DNA of 7,935 nucleotides from Eubacteriales bacterium (GTDB taxonomy: Bacteria > Bacillota > Clostridia > Peptostreptococcales > Anaerovoracaceae). This document shows positions 1 to 6,050 of the stretch, one piece after another. Under the pieces are notes generated by a model. It saw only the letters and a list, made by a program, of their open reading frames with translations. It searched no databases and had not been told where the DNA came from. Position 1 is the stretch's first letter, and every line of letters starts with the position of its first letter. Location: assembly GCA_028692535.1 (NCBI GenBank), contig JAQUXD010000078.1:1-7935 (forward strand), read 5' to 3'. A program made the translations under genes and the position numbers.

Positions 1-68
1 TGCCGAAAGAGATCCGGCTCCTGAGCGATCTCGTGGATCATTGCTTCGTTGTTGGGGAGGATGGCCAT
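1..68 (-). CDS. Unrecognised protein, N-terminal fragment
   Basis: Reading the minus strand from an ATG at 68 gives 22 codons open to the window edge (MAILPNNEAMIHEIAQEPDL, then F-R). An AAAGGTG-like ribosome binding site lies about 8 bases upstream, and a good minus-strand promoter sits at 111-139, so a real gene start is likely. The fragment is polar, with no signal peptide or membrane segment in view. I do not recognise the family and assign no function. It is divergent from rpsB and its promoter overlaps the rpsB promoter, so expression of the two may be linked. Confidence 0.5.
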   Translation of the reverse strand, partial: MAILPNNEAMIHEIAQEPDLFR

Positions 69-110
69 GATTTACGCACCTTTCGTTTGTCGACTGTAAT
101 GATTCACCTG

Positions 111-139
111 ATTGTAGCACAGGAAAAAAAACTTGCCAA
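111..139 (-). promoter_or_regulatory. Sigma-A type promoter for the divergent leftward gene
   Basis: On the minus strand a -35 TTGGCA (139-134) is followed by a 17-base spacer and a -10 TACAAT (116-111). Predicted transcription start is near 104, giving a leader of about 36 bases to the ATG at 68. The -35 overlaps the -35 of the rightward rpsB promoter in a CTTGSCAAG palindrome. Confidence 0.65.
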
Positions 140-161
140 GACCGGATCGATAGTGTAATAT
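133..161 (+). promoter_or_regulatory. Sigma-A type promoter for rpsB-tsf
   Basis: TTGCCA (133-138), a 17-base spacer and TAATAT (156-161) form a near-consensus promoter. The start would be near 168, giving an rpsB leader of about 119 bases. Its -35 overlaps the -35 of the leftward promoter by five bases, so RNA polymerase should be able to occupy only one direction at a time. Confidence 0.7.
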
Positions 162-168
162 ACCTAAG

Positions 169-186
169 GTATGCACCATCGCATAC
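169..186 (+). promoter_or_regulatory. Inverted repeat at the 5' end of the rpsB transcript
   Basis: GTATGC (169-174) and GCATAC (181-186) are perfect inverted repeats around a 6-base centre. They sit immediately at the predicted transcription start. In RNA this would be a 5'-terminal hairpin, which could protect the message or act as a control element; in DNA it could be an operator. The repeat is seen directly; the role is inferred. Confidence 0.45.
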
Positions 187-286
187 GATTTCAAAATACA
201 CACATTTTCGTGCCGGCTCAGCGGTGCTTCGAGAGAAGTCTGTGCCGGGAGACCGAAAATGGAGGAAAAACCGGGAGGAAAAAAAC
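187..286 (+). other. rpsB 5' leader, probably structured
   Basis: This untranslated stretch contains CTTC-GAGA-GAAG (227-238), a short stem closed by a GNRA-type tetraloop. An outer stem CCGGC (213-217) with GCCGG (244-248) could enclose it. Ribosomal protein leaders are often autoregulatory, but I do not recognise this as a known leader family. It ends with two copies of a purine-rich Shine-Dalgarno-like sequence. Confidence 0.35.
261..283 (+). repeat. Duplicated Shine-Dalgarno block before rpsB
   Basis: GGAGGAAAAA occurs at 261-270 and again at 274-283, a 13-base period. The second copy (GGGAGGA at 273-279) is correctly spaced, 7 bases from the rpsB ATG at 287, and decides the start. The first copy is too far upstream to pair directly with that ATG and may be a standby site or a simple local duplication. 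Confidence 0.6.
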
Positions 287-1108
<822 letters not shown>

Positions 1109-1133
1109 ACATACAACAGCAAAGTGAAATTTG

Positions 1134-1147
1134 GCGCATCCTTGCGC
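1134..1147 (+). other. Small hairpin between rpsB and tsf
   Basis: GCGCA (1134-1138), a TCCT loop and TGCGC (1143-1147) form a perfect 5-base stem with no following T run, so it is not a normal terminator. It could stabilise or process the message between rpsB and tsf. Immediately downstream lies a perfect 8-base tandem duplication of ACAGTAAT (1151-1166) leading into the tsf ribosome binding site. Confidence 0.35.
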
Positions 1148-1179
1148 ATGACAGTAATACAGTAATAAGGAGAACAGAT

Positions 1180-2094
1180 ATGGCAGTAACAGCAGCAATG
1201 GTAAAAGAACTGCGCGAAGCGACCGGCGCAGGCATGATGGATTGCAAGAAAGCACTGACAGAAACCGACGGCAATATGGAAAAAGCCGTTGACTACCTCA
1301 GAGAAAATGGATTGGCCAAGGCCGCAAAAAAAGCCGGTCGTGTGGCTTCGGAAGGTCTTGTCCGTCTGGCGTTCAACGAAGACGCGACACAGGCCGCTGC
1401 GATCGAAGTCAATTCAGAGACTGATTTCGTTGCAAAGAACGAAGCATTCGTAAGCTTTGTCGAAACACTGTCTCAGATGGCTCTGAACGGAGCGGCGGAA
1501 TCCATGGAAGCCTTTATGGCACTTCCCTACGGGAGCGAAGGCACGGTTCAGGACGCTCTGAACAACATGATTGCTAAGATCGGCGAAAACTTAAGCGTTC
1601 GCCGCTTTGTCAAGTTCAATACAGCCGGTGTCAAGTATGCCGGTTATGTTCACGGTGGCGGCAAGATCGGTGTGGTCATCGGTATTCAGACAGAAGCTAC
1701 CGCTGACGAGATCAGTATCGTGGGCAAAGATGTCGCCATGCAGGCAGCTTCCATGAGACCTCAGTTTGTGGATGAATCCGAAGTGGATCCGGAGTATCTG
1801 GAGCACGAAAAGCAGATCTTGGTCGCCCAAGCCCTTCACGAAGGGAAGCCGGCGGAGATCGTGGAAAAGATGGTAATCGGACGCCTTAAGAAAGAACTCA
1901 AGGAAACTTGCCTCGTGGAGCAGAAATTTGTCAAGAACAACGATATGAGCGTTAAAGATTATGTCGAGGCCGTTGCCAAAGATCTCGGCAAGGATATGAA
2001 AATCGTCGAGATGCTGCGCTACGAAGTGGGCGAAGGCATCGAAAAGAAAGAAGAAAACTTTGCCGAAGAAGTGGCGAAGCAAATGGGTAAGTAG
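1180..2094 (+). CDS. tsf: Elongation factor Ts
   Basis: 304 residues, close to the usual length of full-size bacterial EF-Ts. It is the cytoplasmic guanine-nucleotide exchange factor that releases GDP from EF-Tu. The N-terminal UBA-like domain (about residues 5-55, ELREATGAGMMDCKKALTET) is followed by the NSETDFVAKN motif, with the TDF residues (81-83) that insert into EF-Tu. The core continues with GGKIGVV (159-165) and the KDVAMQAASMRP segment (183-194), then a coiled-coil-like region and a C-terminal module ending in a Lys/Glu-rich tail. The ATG has AAGGAGA at 1167-1173. It is second in the rpsB operon and is closed by the strong terminator just downstream, so the two genes form a complete unit. 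Confidence 0.97.
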   Translation: MAVTAAMVKELREATGAGMMDCKKALTETDGNMEKAVDYLRENGLAKAAKKAGRVASEGLVRLAFNEDATQAAAIEVNSETDFVAKNEAFVSFVETLSQMALNGAAESMEAFMALPYGSEGTVQDALNNMIAKIGENLSVRRFVKFNTAGVKYAGYVHGGGKIGVVIGIQTEATADEISIVGKDVAMQAASMRPQFVDESEVDPEYLEHEKQILVAQALHEGKPAEIVEKMVIGRLKKELKETCLVEQKFVKNNDMSVKDYVEAVAKDLGKDMKIVEMLRYEVGEGIEKKEENFAEEVAKQMGK

Positions 2095-2107
2095 TTTCGA
2101 GATAAGA

Positions 2108-2133
2108 CCCGCGCCGATCGGCGCGGGTTTTTT
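2108..2133 (+). terminator. Rho-independent terminator of rpsB-tsf
   Basis: A perfect 20-base GC-rich palindrome (2108-2127, centre GATC) is followed by six T residues (2128-2133), 13 bases after the tsf stop. The leftward regulator gene converges on it: its TAA stop (2134-2132) overlaps the T run. Read leftward, the same hairpin is followed by TCTTATC, so it may also stop that transcript, less efficiently. Confidence 0.93.
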
Positions 2134-2791
2134 AATGGAGCGTGAAGCTGTTTTTGCTGAATTCCAGTAAACCTTCCTTTTGAAGTTTGGATAATTCGCT
2201 GGACATGGCGCTGCGGTCCACCGCCAGATAATCGGCCAGCTGCTGCCGGTTGAATGGGATCTTAAAGGTGTTGCTTCCTGTCTGAAGAGACTGAACCGAA
2301 AGGTAAGAAAGCAGTTTATTTCGAGTGGTGCGCTGGGCCATGTGCTCCAGCTTACCGGTCAGCATCAGATTCTTGGAAGCCAAGATTTCAGCCAGGTTCT
2401 GAATGAGTGTCTGGTGGAAGGAACAGGCTTTCGGACAGGCGCGCAGAATGCTGCCTGCGTTCATCAACAGCACATTGCAGTCGGTGAGGGCAAAGGCGTT
2501 GACTGCAAGAGGCGTATCGGGGACCAGTGCGTAGGTTTCCGCAAAAATCTGCCCGGGCCGGATCTCTGCCAGAATGGTCTGGTTTCCCCAAAAATCCTCG
2601 GTATTGATATGTATCTCGCCCTCCAGCAGCATGGCCAGCGGAACGTCTTTCTCGCCGATATGAAAAATAAACTCCCCCTTGCGATATGTTTTACGCGTCG
2701 AAGAAAGACATTGGAGCACGTCAGGGATATCATAGGAATCAATATTTTTAAAAAGAACAGAGTTTGAAAGAACGGAATCGTATAAAACCAT
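2132..2791 (-). CDS. Crp/Fnr-family transcriptional regulator
   Basis: 219 residues. The N-terminal part (about residues 10-125) is a cyclic-nucleotide-binding-type beta-roll: KGEFIFHIGEKDVPLAMLLEG (38-58), then RPGQIFAETYAL (78-89). A long dimer helix follows at about 125-150. A winged helix-turn-helix occupies about 178-215, with the recognition region RQQLADYLAVDRSAMSSELS (182-201). Cysteines at 28, 105, 119 and 123 are present, but no canonical Fnr cluster motif is visible, so the signal is unknown. The start at 2791 is chosen because GGAGG lies 5 bases upstream; an in-frame extension to 2962 would run through the promoter region and into the divergent gene. Its position divergent from a cysteine-rich ferredoxin resembles clostridial HcpR-type regulator/ferredoxin pairs, but no hcp gene follows here. 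It probably controls the divergent ferredoxin and itself. Confidence 0.9.
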   Translation of the reverse strand: MVLYDSVLSNSVLFKNIDSYDIPDVLQCLSSTRKTYRKGEFIFHIGEKDVPLAMLLEGEIHINTEDFWGNQTILAEIRPGQIFAETYALVPDTPLAVNAFALTDCNVLLMNAGSILRACPKACSFHQTLIQNLAEILASKNLMLTGKLEHMAQRTTRNKLLSYLSVQSLQTGSNTFKIPFNRQQLADYLAVDRSAMSSELSKLQKEGLLEFSKNSFTLH

Positions 2792-2801
2792 AGGGGCCTC
2801 C

Positions 2802-2815
2802 GTTGTATTTGCAAC
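2802..2815. promoter_or_regulatory. Candidate operator for the Crp/Fnr regulator
   Basis: GTTG (2802-2805) and CAAC (2812-2815) are inverted around a 6-base centre, an architecture like the two half-sites bound by Crp/Fnr dimers. The site covers the predicted -35 of the rightward ferredoxin promoter and lies just downstream of the predicted leftward start, where a bound dimer could affect both genes. A third CAAC occurs at 2826-2829. The assignment to this regulator is inferred. Confidence 0.4.
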
Positions 2816-2838
2816 ATATTTTCCACAACTATTATAAT
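2809..2838 (+). promoter_or_regulatory. Promoter for the ferredoxin-like gene
   Basis: TTGCAA (2809-2814), an 18-base spacer and a consensus -10 TATAAT (2833-2838). Start predicted near 2845, leaving a leader of about 29 bases to the ATG at 2874. The -35 overlaps the candidate Crp/Fnr operator. Confidence 0.6.
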
Positions 2839-2859
2839 ATACTTGATCCAGAAAGTCAC
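2831..2859 (-). promoter_or_regulatory. Candidate promoter for the Crp/Fnr regulator gene
   Basis: On the minus strand GTGACT (2859-2854) is followed by 17 bases and TATAAT (2836-2831). The -10 lies in the palindrome ATTATAAT (2831-2838) that also provides the rightward -10. The predicted start near 2824 gives a leader of about 33 bases. The -35 keeps only the TGAC core of the consensus. Confidence 0.45.
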
Positions 2860-2873
2860 GGAGGTAGATGAAA

Positions 2874-3584
2874 ATGAAGAGAAAAATTATCAAAATAGAC
2901 AGTGCATTGTGCAACGGCTGCGGCCTTTGTGCGGAAGCCTGCCACGAGGGCGCCATCGGCATGGTGGATGGAAAAGCGGTCCTGCTTCGGGACGATTACT
3001 GCGATGGTCTGGGAGATTGTCTGCCGGCTTGTCCCACCGGAGCCATATCCTTTGAAGTGCGGGAAGCAGCTGCCTATGACGAAGCTGCCGTCTTGGCCAA
3101 GCAAGGCAAATCCGTGCAGGAACCGTTGCCTTGCGGTTGCCCGGGAAGTGCCAGCAAAAGTTTATTTAAGGAGCCGGAATCCTGTTCCTGCAGCGAGCAG
3201 CCCACCATCGCTTCCTCGGCAAGTCAGCTGCGCCAGTGGCCAGTCCAGATCAAACTCGCGCCGGTGAACGCGCCCTATTTCCAAGGCGCTCATCTGCTCA
3301 TCGCCGCAGATTGCTCTGCCTATGCTTACGGTGATTTCCACAACAAGTTTATTCGCAACAGAGTGACACTGATCGGCTGTCCCAAGCTGGATGAAGGCGA
3401 TTATTCGGAAAAATTGACGGAAATCATAAGACAGAACGACATCAAAAGTGTGACGATCGTTCGCATGGAGGTTCCCTGCTGCGGCGGATTGGAGTATGCC
3501 GGTAAAAAGGCGCTGCAGGACAGCGGGAAGTTCATCCCCTGGCAGGTGGTGACGATTTCAGCGGAAGGCGAGATCCTCGAATAA
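2874..3584 (+). CDS. Cysteine-rich 2[4Fe-4S] ferredoxin-like protein
   Basis: 236 residues with 15 cysteines and no signal peptide, so a cytoplasmic electron carrier or redox adaptor. Residues 13-23 carry a full CxxCxxCxxxC cluster motif. The second motif (43-53) has C43, C49 and C53, but Leu replaces the expected second Cys at 46 (CDGLGDCLPACP); a [3Fe-4S] or alternatively ligated cluster is possible. The C-terminal two thirds carry further pairs: CGC (87-89), CSC (104-106), C147, C169 and a PCCGG motif (201-205), suggesting another metal or redox site. ATG at 2874 is preferred to the in-frame ATG at 2868 because CGGAGG (2859-2864) is 9 rather than 3 bases away. Clostridial relatives often sit beside a Crp/Fnr gene and hcp; here selA follows instead. 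The partner protein is unknown; the nearby activator ATPase is one candidate. Confidence 0.88.
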   Translation: MKRKIIKIDSALCNGCGLCAEACHEGAIGMVDGKAVLLRDDYCDGLGDCLPACPTGAISFEVREAAAYDEAAVLAKQGKSVQEPLPCGCPGSASKSLFKEPESCSCSEQPTIASSASQLRQWPVQIKLAPVNAPYFQGAHLLIAADCSAYAYGDFHNKFIRNRVTLIGCPKLDEGDYSEKLTEIIRQNDIKSVTIVRMEVPCCGGLEYAGKKALQDSGKFIPWQVVTISAEGEILE

Positions 3585-3592
3585 TTACCATC

Positions 3593-3621
3593 TTGGATTC
3601 TCGCTACAATTGTGCAATAAT
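3593..3621 (+). promoter_or_regulatory. Candidate promoter for selA
   Basis: TTGGAT (3593-3598), a 17-base spacer and AATAAT (3616-3621). The predicted start near 3628 falls exactly where two consecutive hairpins begin. The -10 is imperfect, and read-through from the ferredoxin gene, which ends at 3584, is an alternative source of selA message. Confidence 0.4.
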
Positions 3622-3627
3622 GGTTCT

Positions 3628-3661
3628 GTAACGAAAGCGTTGCGATAAAGCATTATGCTTT
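3628..3661 (+). promoter_or_regulatory. Double hairpin in the selA leader
   Basis: Hairpin 1 is GTAACG (3628-3633), loop AAAG, CGTTGC (3638-3643), six pairs with one G-U. Hairpin 2 is AAAGCA (3647-3652), loop TTA, TGCTTT (3656-3661), six pairs. They end 9 bases before the AAGGAG of selA. Hairpin 2 is followed by TCTCTC, a poor T tract, so a weak terminator for the ferredoxin gene is possible. In E. coli a SECIS-like hairpin in the selAB leader binds SelB and controls selA expression; an equivalent role here is inference. Confidence 0.4.
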
Positions 3662-3681
3662 CTCTCTGCAAAGGAGATCCT

Positions 3682-5064
3682 ATGACCACGAATGAGCAAT
3701 TGAGAAATCTGCCGAAAGTCGATGAACTTTTGAAACGTTGCGATGTGATTGAATGGACGCAGACCACCGTACGCGAGGTGGTCGTTGAAGCGCTTCGTCA
3801 GGCCATCGACGAGACACGCAGTGCCTTACTGAGCGGCGAAGAGACGGAAACCGGTTCCGACGCCGTCATTGCGTTGGCTCGGCGGATATTGACAACGTCC
3901 GAGCGGAGAAATCTGCGGCGTGTGATCAACGGGACCGGCATTTTGCTTCATACAAACCTGGGAAGAGCAAGACTAGCCGACAGCGCTGCCGTTCAGGTGA
4001 CAGAGGTGGCCAAAGGCTATTCCACACTGGAATATGATCTCATGACGGGACAACGGGGCAGCCGCCACGATCACGTGAGCAGCCTGATCGCCCGGATCAC
4101 CGGCGCCGAAGCGGCGATGGTTGTGAACAACAATGCATCTGCCACGCTTTTGTGCCTGATGGCTATTGCCAGAGACCGGGAAGTGGTCGTCTCAAGAGGT
4201 GAACTGGTGGAGATCGGAGGATCCTTTCGGATCCCGGAGATCATGGCGCTGGGCGGCACCGTGTTGCGAGAAGTGGGCACAACGAACAAAACACATCTCA
4301 GTGATTATGAGAACGCCATCAGAGATCAAACCGGTGCGCTTCTCAAAGTACATACCAGCAACTACCGGATCATCGGATTTACACAGGATGTATCGGTGCC
4401 TGACTTGGCGGAACTGGCTCATCGCCATGGGTTGCCCATGATCCACGATCTGGGAAGCGGACTTATTGTCGATCTGAGGGACTATGGATTGGATGAACCC
4501 ACTGTGGGCAGATCGCTGGCAGAGGGCGCAGATGTTGTTCTGTTCAGCGGAGACAAGCTGTTGGGCGGTCCCCAAGCCGGCATATTGGTGGGGAAGATGG
4601 AATATATCGAACGCATGAAGCGTCATCCGCTGGCAAGAGTGGTCCGGGTGGACAAAATGACATTGGCCGGGTTGGAAGAGACATTTCGACTGTATCGTGA
4701 CTCTAAGCAAGCTTGCAGTGATATCCCTGTGCTATCCATGATCACCGCTTCGCTTTCAGAACTGGAAAAGAAAGCGGATTCCGTGATCACACAGCTGTCG
4801 GTTTGCATCAATGCCCGATTTTCTGTGTGCAGAGAAGTCGGCAGAGTCGGCGGCGGTTCAGCGCCCATGCTGGATCTTCCTACGATCGCAGTGAGCGTGG
4901 AGCCGTTGGATCGCGGCGTTTCAGACCTGGAGAGGCAGCTTCGATGCCAGGAACCGCCTGTGATCGCCAGGATCAGCGAAGGGCGCCTTCTCCTGGACAT
5001 GCGCACGATCAGTGATGCCGAAATCCCGATCGTGGTCAAATTGCTTCTTGATATTTTAGGATGA
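3682..5064 (+). CDS. selA: L-seryl-tRNA(Sec) selenium transferase
   Basis: 460 residues, matching the roughly 460-residue bacterial SelA. This PLP enzyme converts Ser-tRNA-Sec to selenocysteyl-tRNA-Sec using selenophosphate, acting as a large cytoplasmic ring complex. The N-terminal tRNA-binding domain begins with LRNLPKVDELL (8-18). The conserved INGTGILLHTNLGRA (82-96) and YSTLEYDLMTGQRGSRHDHV (113-132) lead into the aminotransferase fold. HDLGSG (255-260) and FSGDKLLGGPQAG (288-300) are diagnostic, with K292 the expected PLP lysine. The ATG at 3682 has AAGGAG at 3671-3676; an in-frame ATG nine codons upstream lies inside a hairpin and lacks such a site. selC begins 24 bases after the stop, and its promoter is embedded in the last codons. 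selB and selD are not adjacent in this window. Confidence 0.97.
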   Translation: MTTNEQLRNLPKVDELLKRCDVIEWTQTTVREVVVEALRQAIDETRSALLSGEETETGSDAVIALARRILTTSERRNLRRVINGTGILLHTNLGRARLADSAAVQVTEVAKGYSTLEYDLMTGQRGSRHDHVSSLIARITGAEAAMVVNNNASATLLCLMAIARDREVVVSRGELVEIGGSFRIPEIMALGGTVLREVGTTNKTHLSDYENAIRDQTGALLKVHTSNYRIIGFTQDVSVPDLAELAHRHGLPMIHDLGSGLIVDLRDYGLDEPTVGRSLAEGADVVLFSGDKLLGGPQAGILVGKMEYIERMKRHPLARVVRVDKMTLAGLEETFRLYRDSKQACSDIPVLSMITASLSELEKKADSVITQLSVCINARFSVCREVGRVGGGSAPMLDLPTIAVSVEPLDRGVSDLERQLRCQEPPVIARISEGRLLLDMRTISDAEIPIVVKLLLDILG

Positions 5065-5076
5065 TTCGTGTAAAAT
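5048..5076 (+). promoter_or_regulatory. selC promoter inside the end of selA
   Basis: TTGATA (5048-5053), a 17-base spacer and TAAAAT (5071-5076). The predicted start near 5083 is six bases before the mature tRNA 5' end. The -35 lies in the last selA codons, so the tRNA can be transcribed independently of selA. Confidence 0.7.
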
Positions 5077-5088
5077 ACGTACCGTTGT

Positions 5089-5185
5089 GGGAGCAGATGG
5101 GTGCTGGTGTGCCTTGCGGTCTTCAAAACCGTTGTGAGGGGTTAGGAGCCTCTCGGGTGAGTTCGATTCTCACATGTTCCCGCCA
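5089..5185 (+). tRNA. selC: tRNA-Sec (anticodon UCA), CCA encoded
   Basis: 97 bases that fold as the bacterial selenocysteine tRNA. Acceptor 5089-5096 pairs with 5174-5181. A six-pair D stem (5099-5104 with 5109-5114, several G-U pairs) closes a four-base TGGT loop. The anticodon stem 5116-5120/5128-5132 carries loop CTTCAAA, with TCA at 5123-5125. A long variable arm (5133-5156) and a five-pair T stem (5157-5161/5169-5173) with loop TTCGATT follow. Discriminator G is at 5182 and CCA is encoded at 5183-5185. The enlarged D stem, 4-base D loop, long variable arm, non-U base at position 8 and UCA anticodon together identify tRNA-Sec rather than tRNA-Ser. The eighth acceptor pair would be G5096 opposite A5174, a mismatch. 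The product is charged with serine by SerRS and converted by SelA, encoded just upstream. Confidence 0.96.
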
Positions 5186-5194
5186 AAGAAAAGA

Positions 5195-5228
5195 GGCGTT
5201 TGATGCCGGTGCGCCGGTGTCAGACGCT
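5195..5228 (+). terminator. Long hairpin after selC, possible terminator
   Basis: GCGTTTGATGCCGG (5196-5209) pairs along its length with CCGGTGTCAGACGC (5214-5227), allowing four G-U pairs, around the loop TGCG; G5195-T5228 adds a fifteenth pair. The downstream tract TCCTTTC is T-poor, so rightward termination may be partial and allow read-through into the activator gene. Leftward, the hairpin is followed by TCTTTTCTTT. It may also help define the tRNA 3' end. Confidence 0.6.
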
Positions 5229-5269
5229 CCTTTCACATCAAGATCATGATAGAGTGAGGAAGTTGTATA

Positions 5270-6037
5270 ATGGACGTTTTTATCGGAATCGACATCGGCT
5301 CCACAAGCGCCAAGACCGTTGCCGTAGACAAAAAAGGAACGATCCTGCGACGTCTGGTTCAGCCGACAGGCTGGAGCAGCGTCGATACGGCGGCCGCCAT
5401 CAGGCAGCAATTGAGAAAGGAGGGGATCGATGCGTCACACACGCCTTGTGTGGCTACCGGTTACGGACGCATCGCGGTGCCTTATGCCGATAAGTGCATT
5501 ACTGAGATCACCTGTCATGCGAAAGGTGCAGGCTGCATCTTTGATGAATCTGATCTGACGGTGATCGATATCGGCGGGCAGGATACGAAAATCATCCAGG
5601 TAGTCGACAGCGCCGTTTCGGACTTTCTCATGAACGACAAGTGTTCAGCCGGGACAGGGCGGTTTCTTGAGATCATGGCAAATATCCTCAGTGTGCGCTT
5701 GGATGAGCTCACGGAACTGGCATCCAGGGGCAGCGATACGACGATCAGCTCCATGTGCACGGTATTTGCGGAATCTGAGGTGATCTCGCTGATCGGGAAA
5801 GGGGAGCAAAAGGAAAATATCGCCTTTGCCGTAGTTGATTCCATTGTGAAGAAAGTCAGTTCCCAGGCAGGTAAATTGATTCTCGGCAACAGGCGTGTCT
5901 GTCTGACAGGAGGATTGTGCGACAGCGCTTATATTTGCGAAGCGCTTTCAAAAGAATTAGGGAAGGCTGTTACGACTCATGCAGACGGACGTTATGCCGG
6001 AGCTTATGGGGCAGCCCTTCTCGCTGCAGCGCTGTAA
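5270..6037 (+). CDS. ATP-dependent activator (HgdC/YjiL-type, BadF/BadG ASKHA ATPase)
   Basis: 255 residues, the usual length of 2-hydroxyacyl-CoA dehydratase activators and double-cubane protein reductases. The family is a homodimer with one [4Fe-4S] cluster that uses ATP to push an electron to a very low-potential partner. The ASKHA phosphate motifs are visible: GIDIGSTSAK (6-15) and VIDIGGQDTK (98-107). The two expected cluster cysteines are C125 in NDKCSAGTG and C163 in SMCTVFAESE; TGG (213-215) marks the nucleotide-binding end. The start has GAGG at 5256-5259, about 10 bases upstream. The next gene begins 13 bases after the stop, so the pair is surely co-expressed. No strong promoter is seen between selC and this gene. 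The partner, and hence the substrate, is defined by the next gene. An electron donor such as the ferredoxin upstream of selA is needed; that link is inferred. Confidence 0.92.
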   Translation: MDVFIGIDIGSTSAKTVAVDKKGTILRRLVQPTGWSSVDTAAAIRQQLRKEGIDASHTPCVATGYGRIAVPYADKCITEITCHAKGAGCIFDESDLTVIDIGGQDTKIIQVVDSAVSDFLMNDKCSAGTGRFLEIMANILSVRLDELTELASRGSDTTISSMCTVFAESEVISLIGKGEQKENIAFAVVDSIVKKVSSQAGKLILGNRRVCLTGGLCDSAYICEALSKELGKAVTTHADGRYAGAYGAALLAAAL

Positions 6038-6050
6038 AGGAGCAGGATCG

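Noticed and set aside
224..286. N-terminal extension of rpsB from an ATG at 224
   Set aside because: It adds 21 charged residues absent from S2 proteins; the ATG at 287 has the correctly spaced Shine-Dalgarno and the conserved MAVISMKQ start.
1591..2082. Antisense open frame of 163 codons opposite tsf
   Set aside because: His/Phe-rich shadow of a highly conserved gene, with no ribosome binding site or recognisable domain; the same holds for the other frames opposite rpsB, selA and the reductase genes.
2792..2962. N-terminal extension of the Crp/Fnr regulator from 2962
   Set aside because: It would read through the divergent promoter region and antisense to the ferredoxin cluster motif; the ATG at 2791 has GGAGG and fits Crp/Fnr length.
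5061..5249. Short open frame across selC
   Set aside because: It overlaps a well-folded tRNA gene and its hairpin; coding is not credible.
5266..5271. TATAAT just before the activator ATG as a -10 element
   Set aside because: It overlaps the start codon and would make a leaderless or truncated message, and no -35 is convincingly placed.
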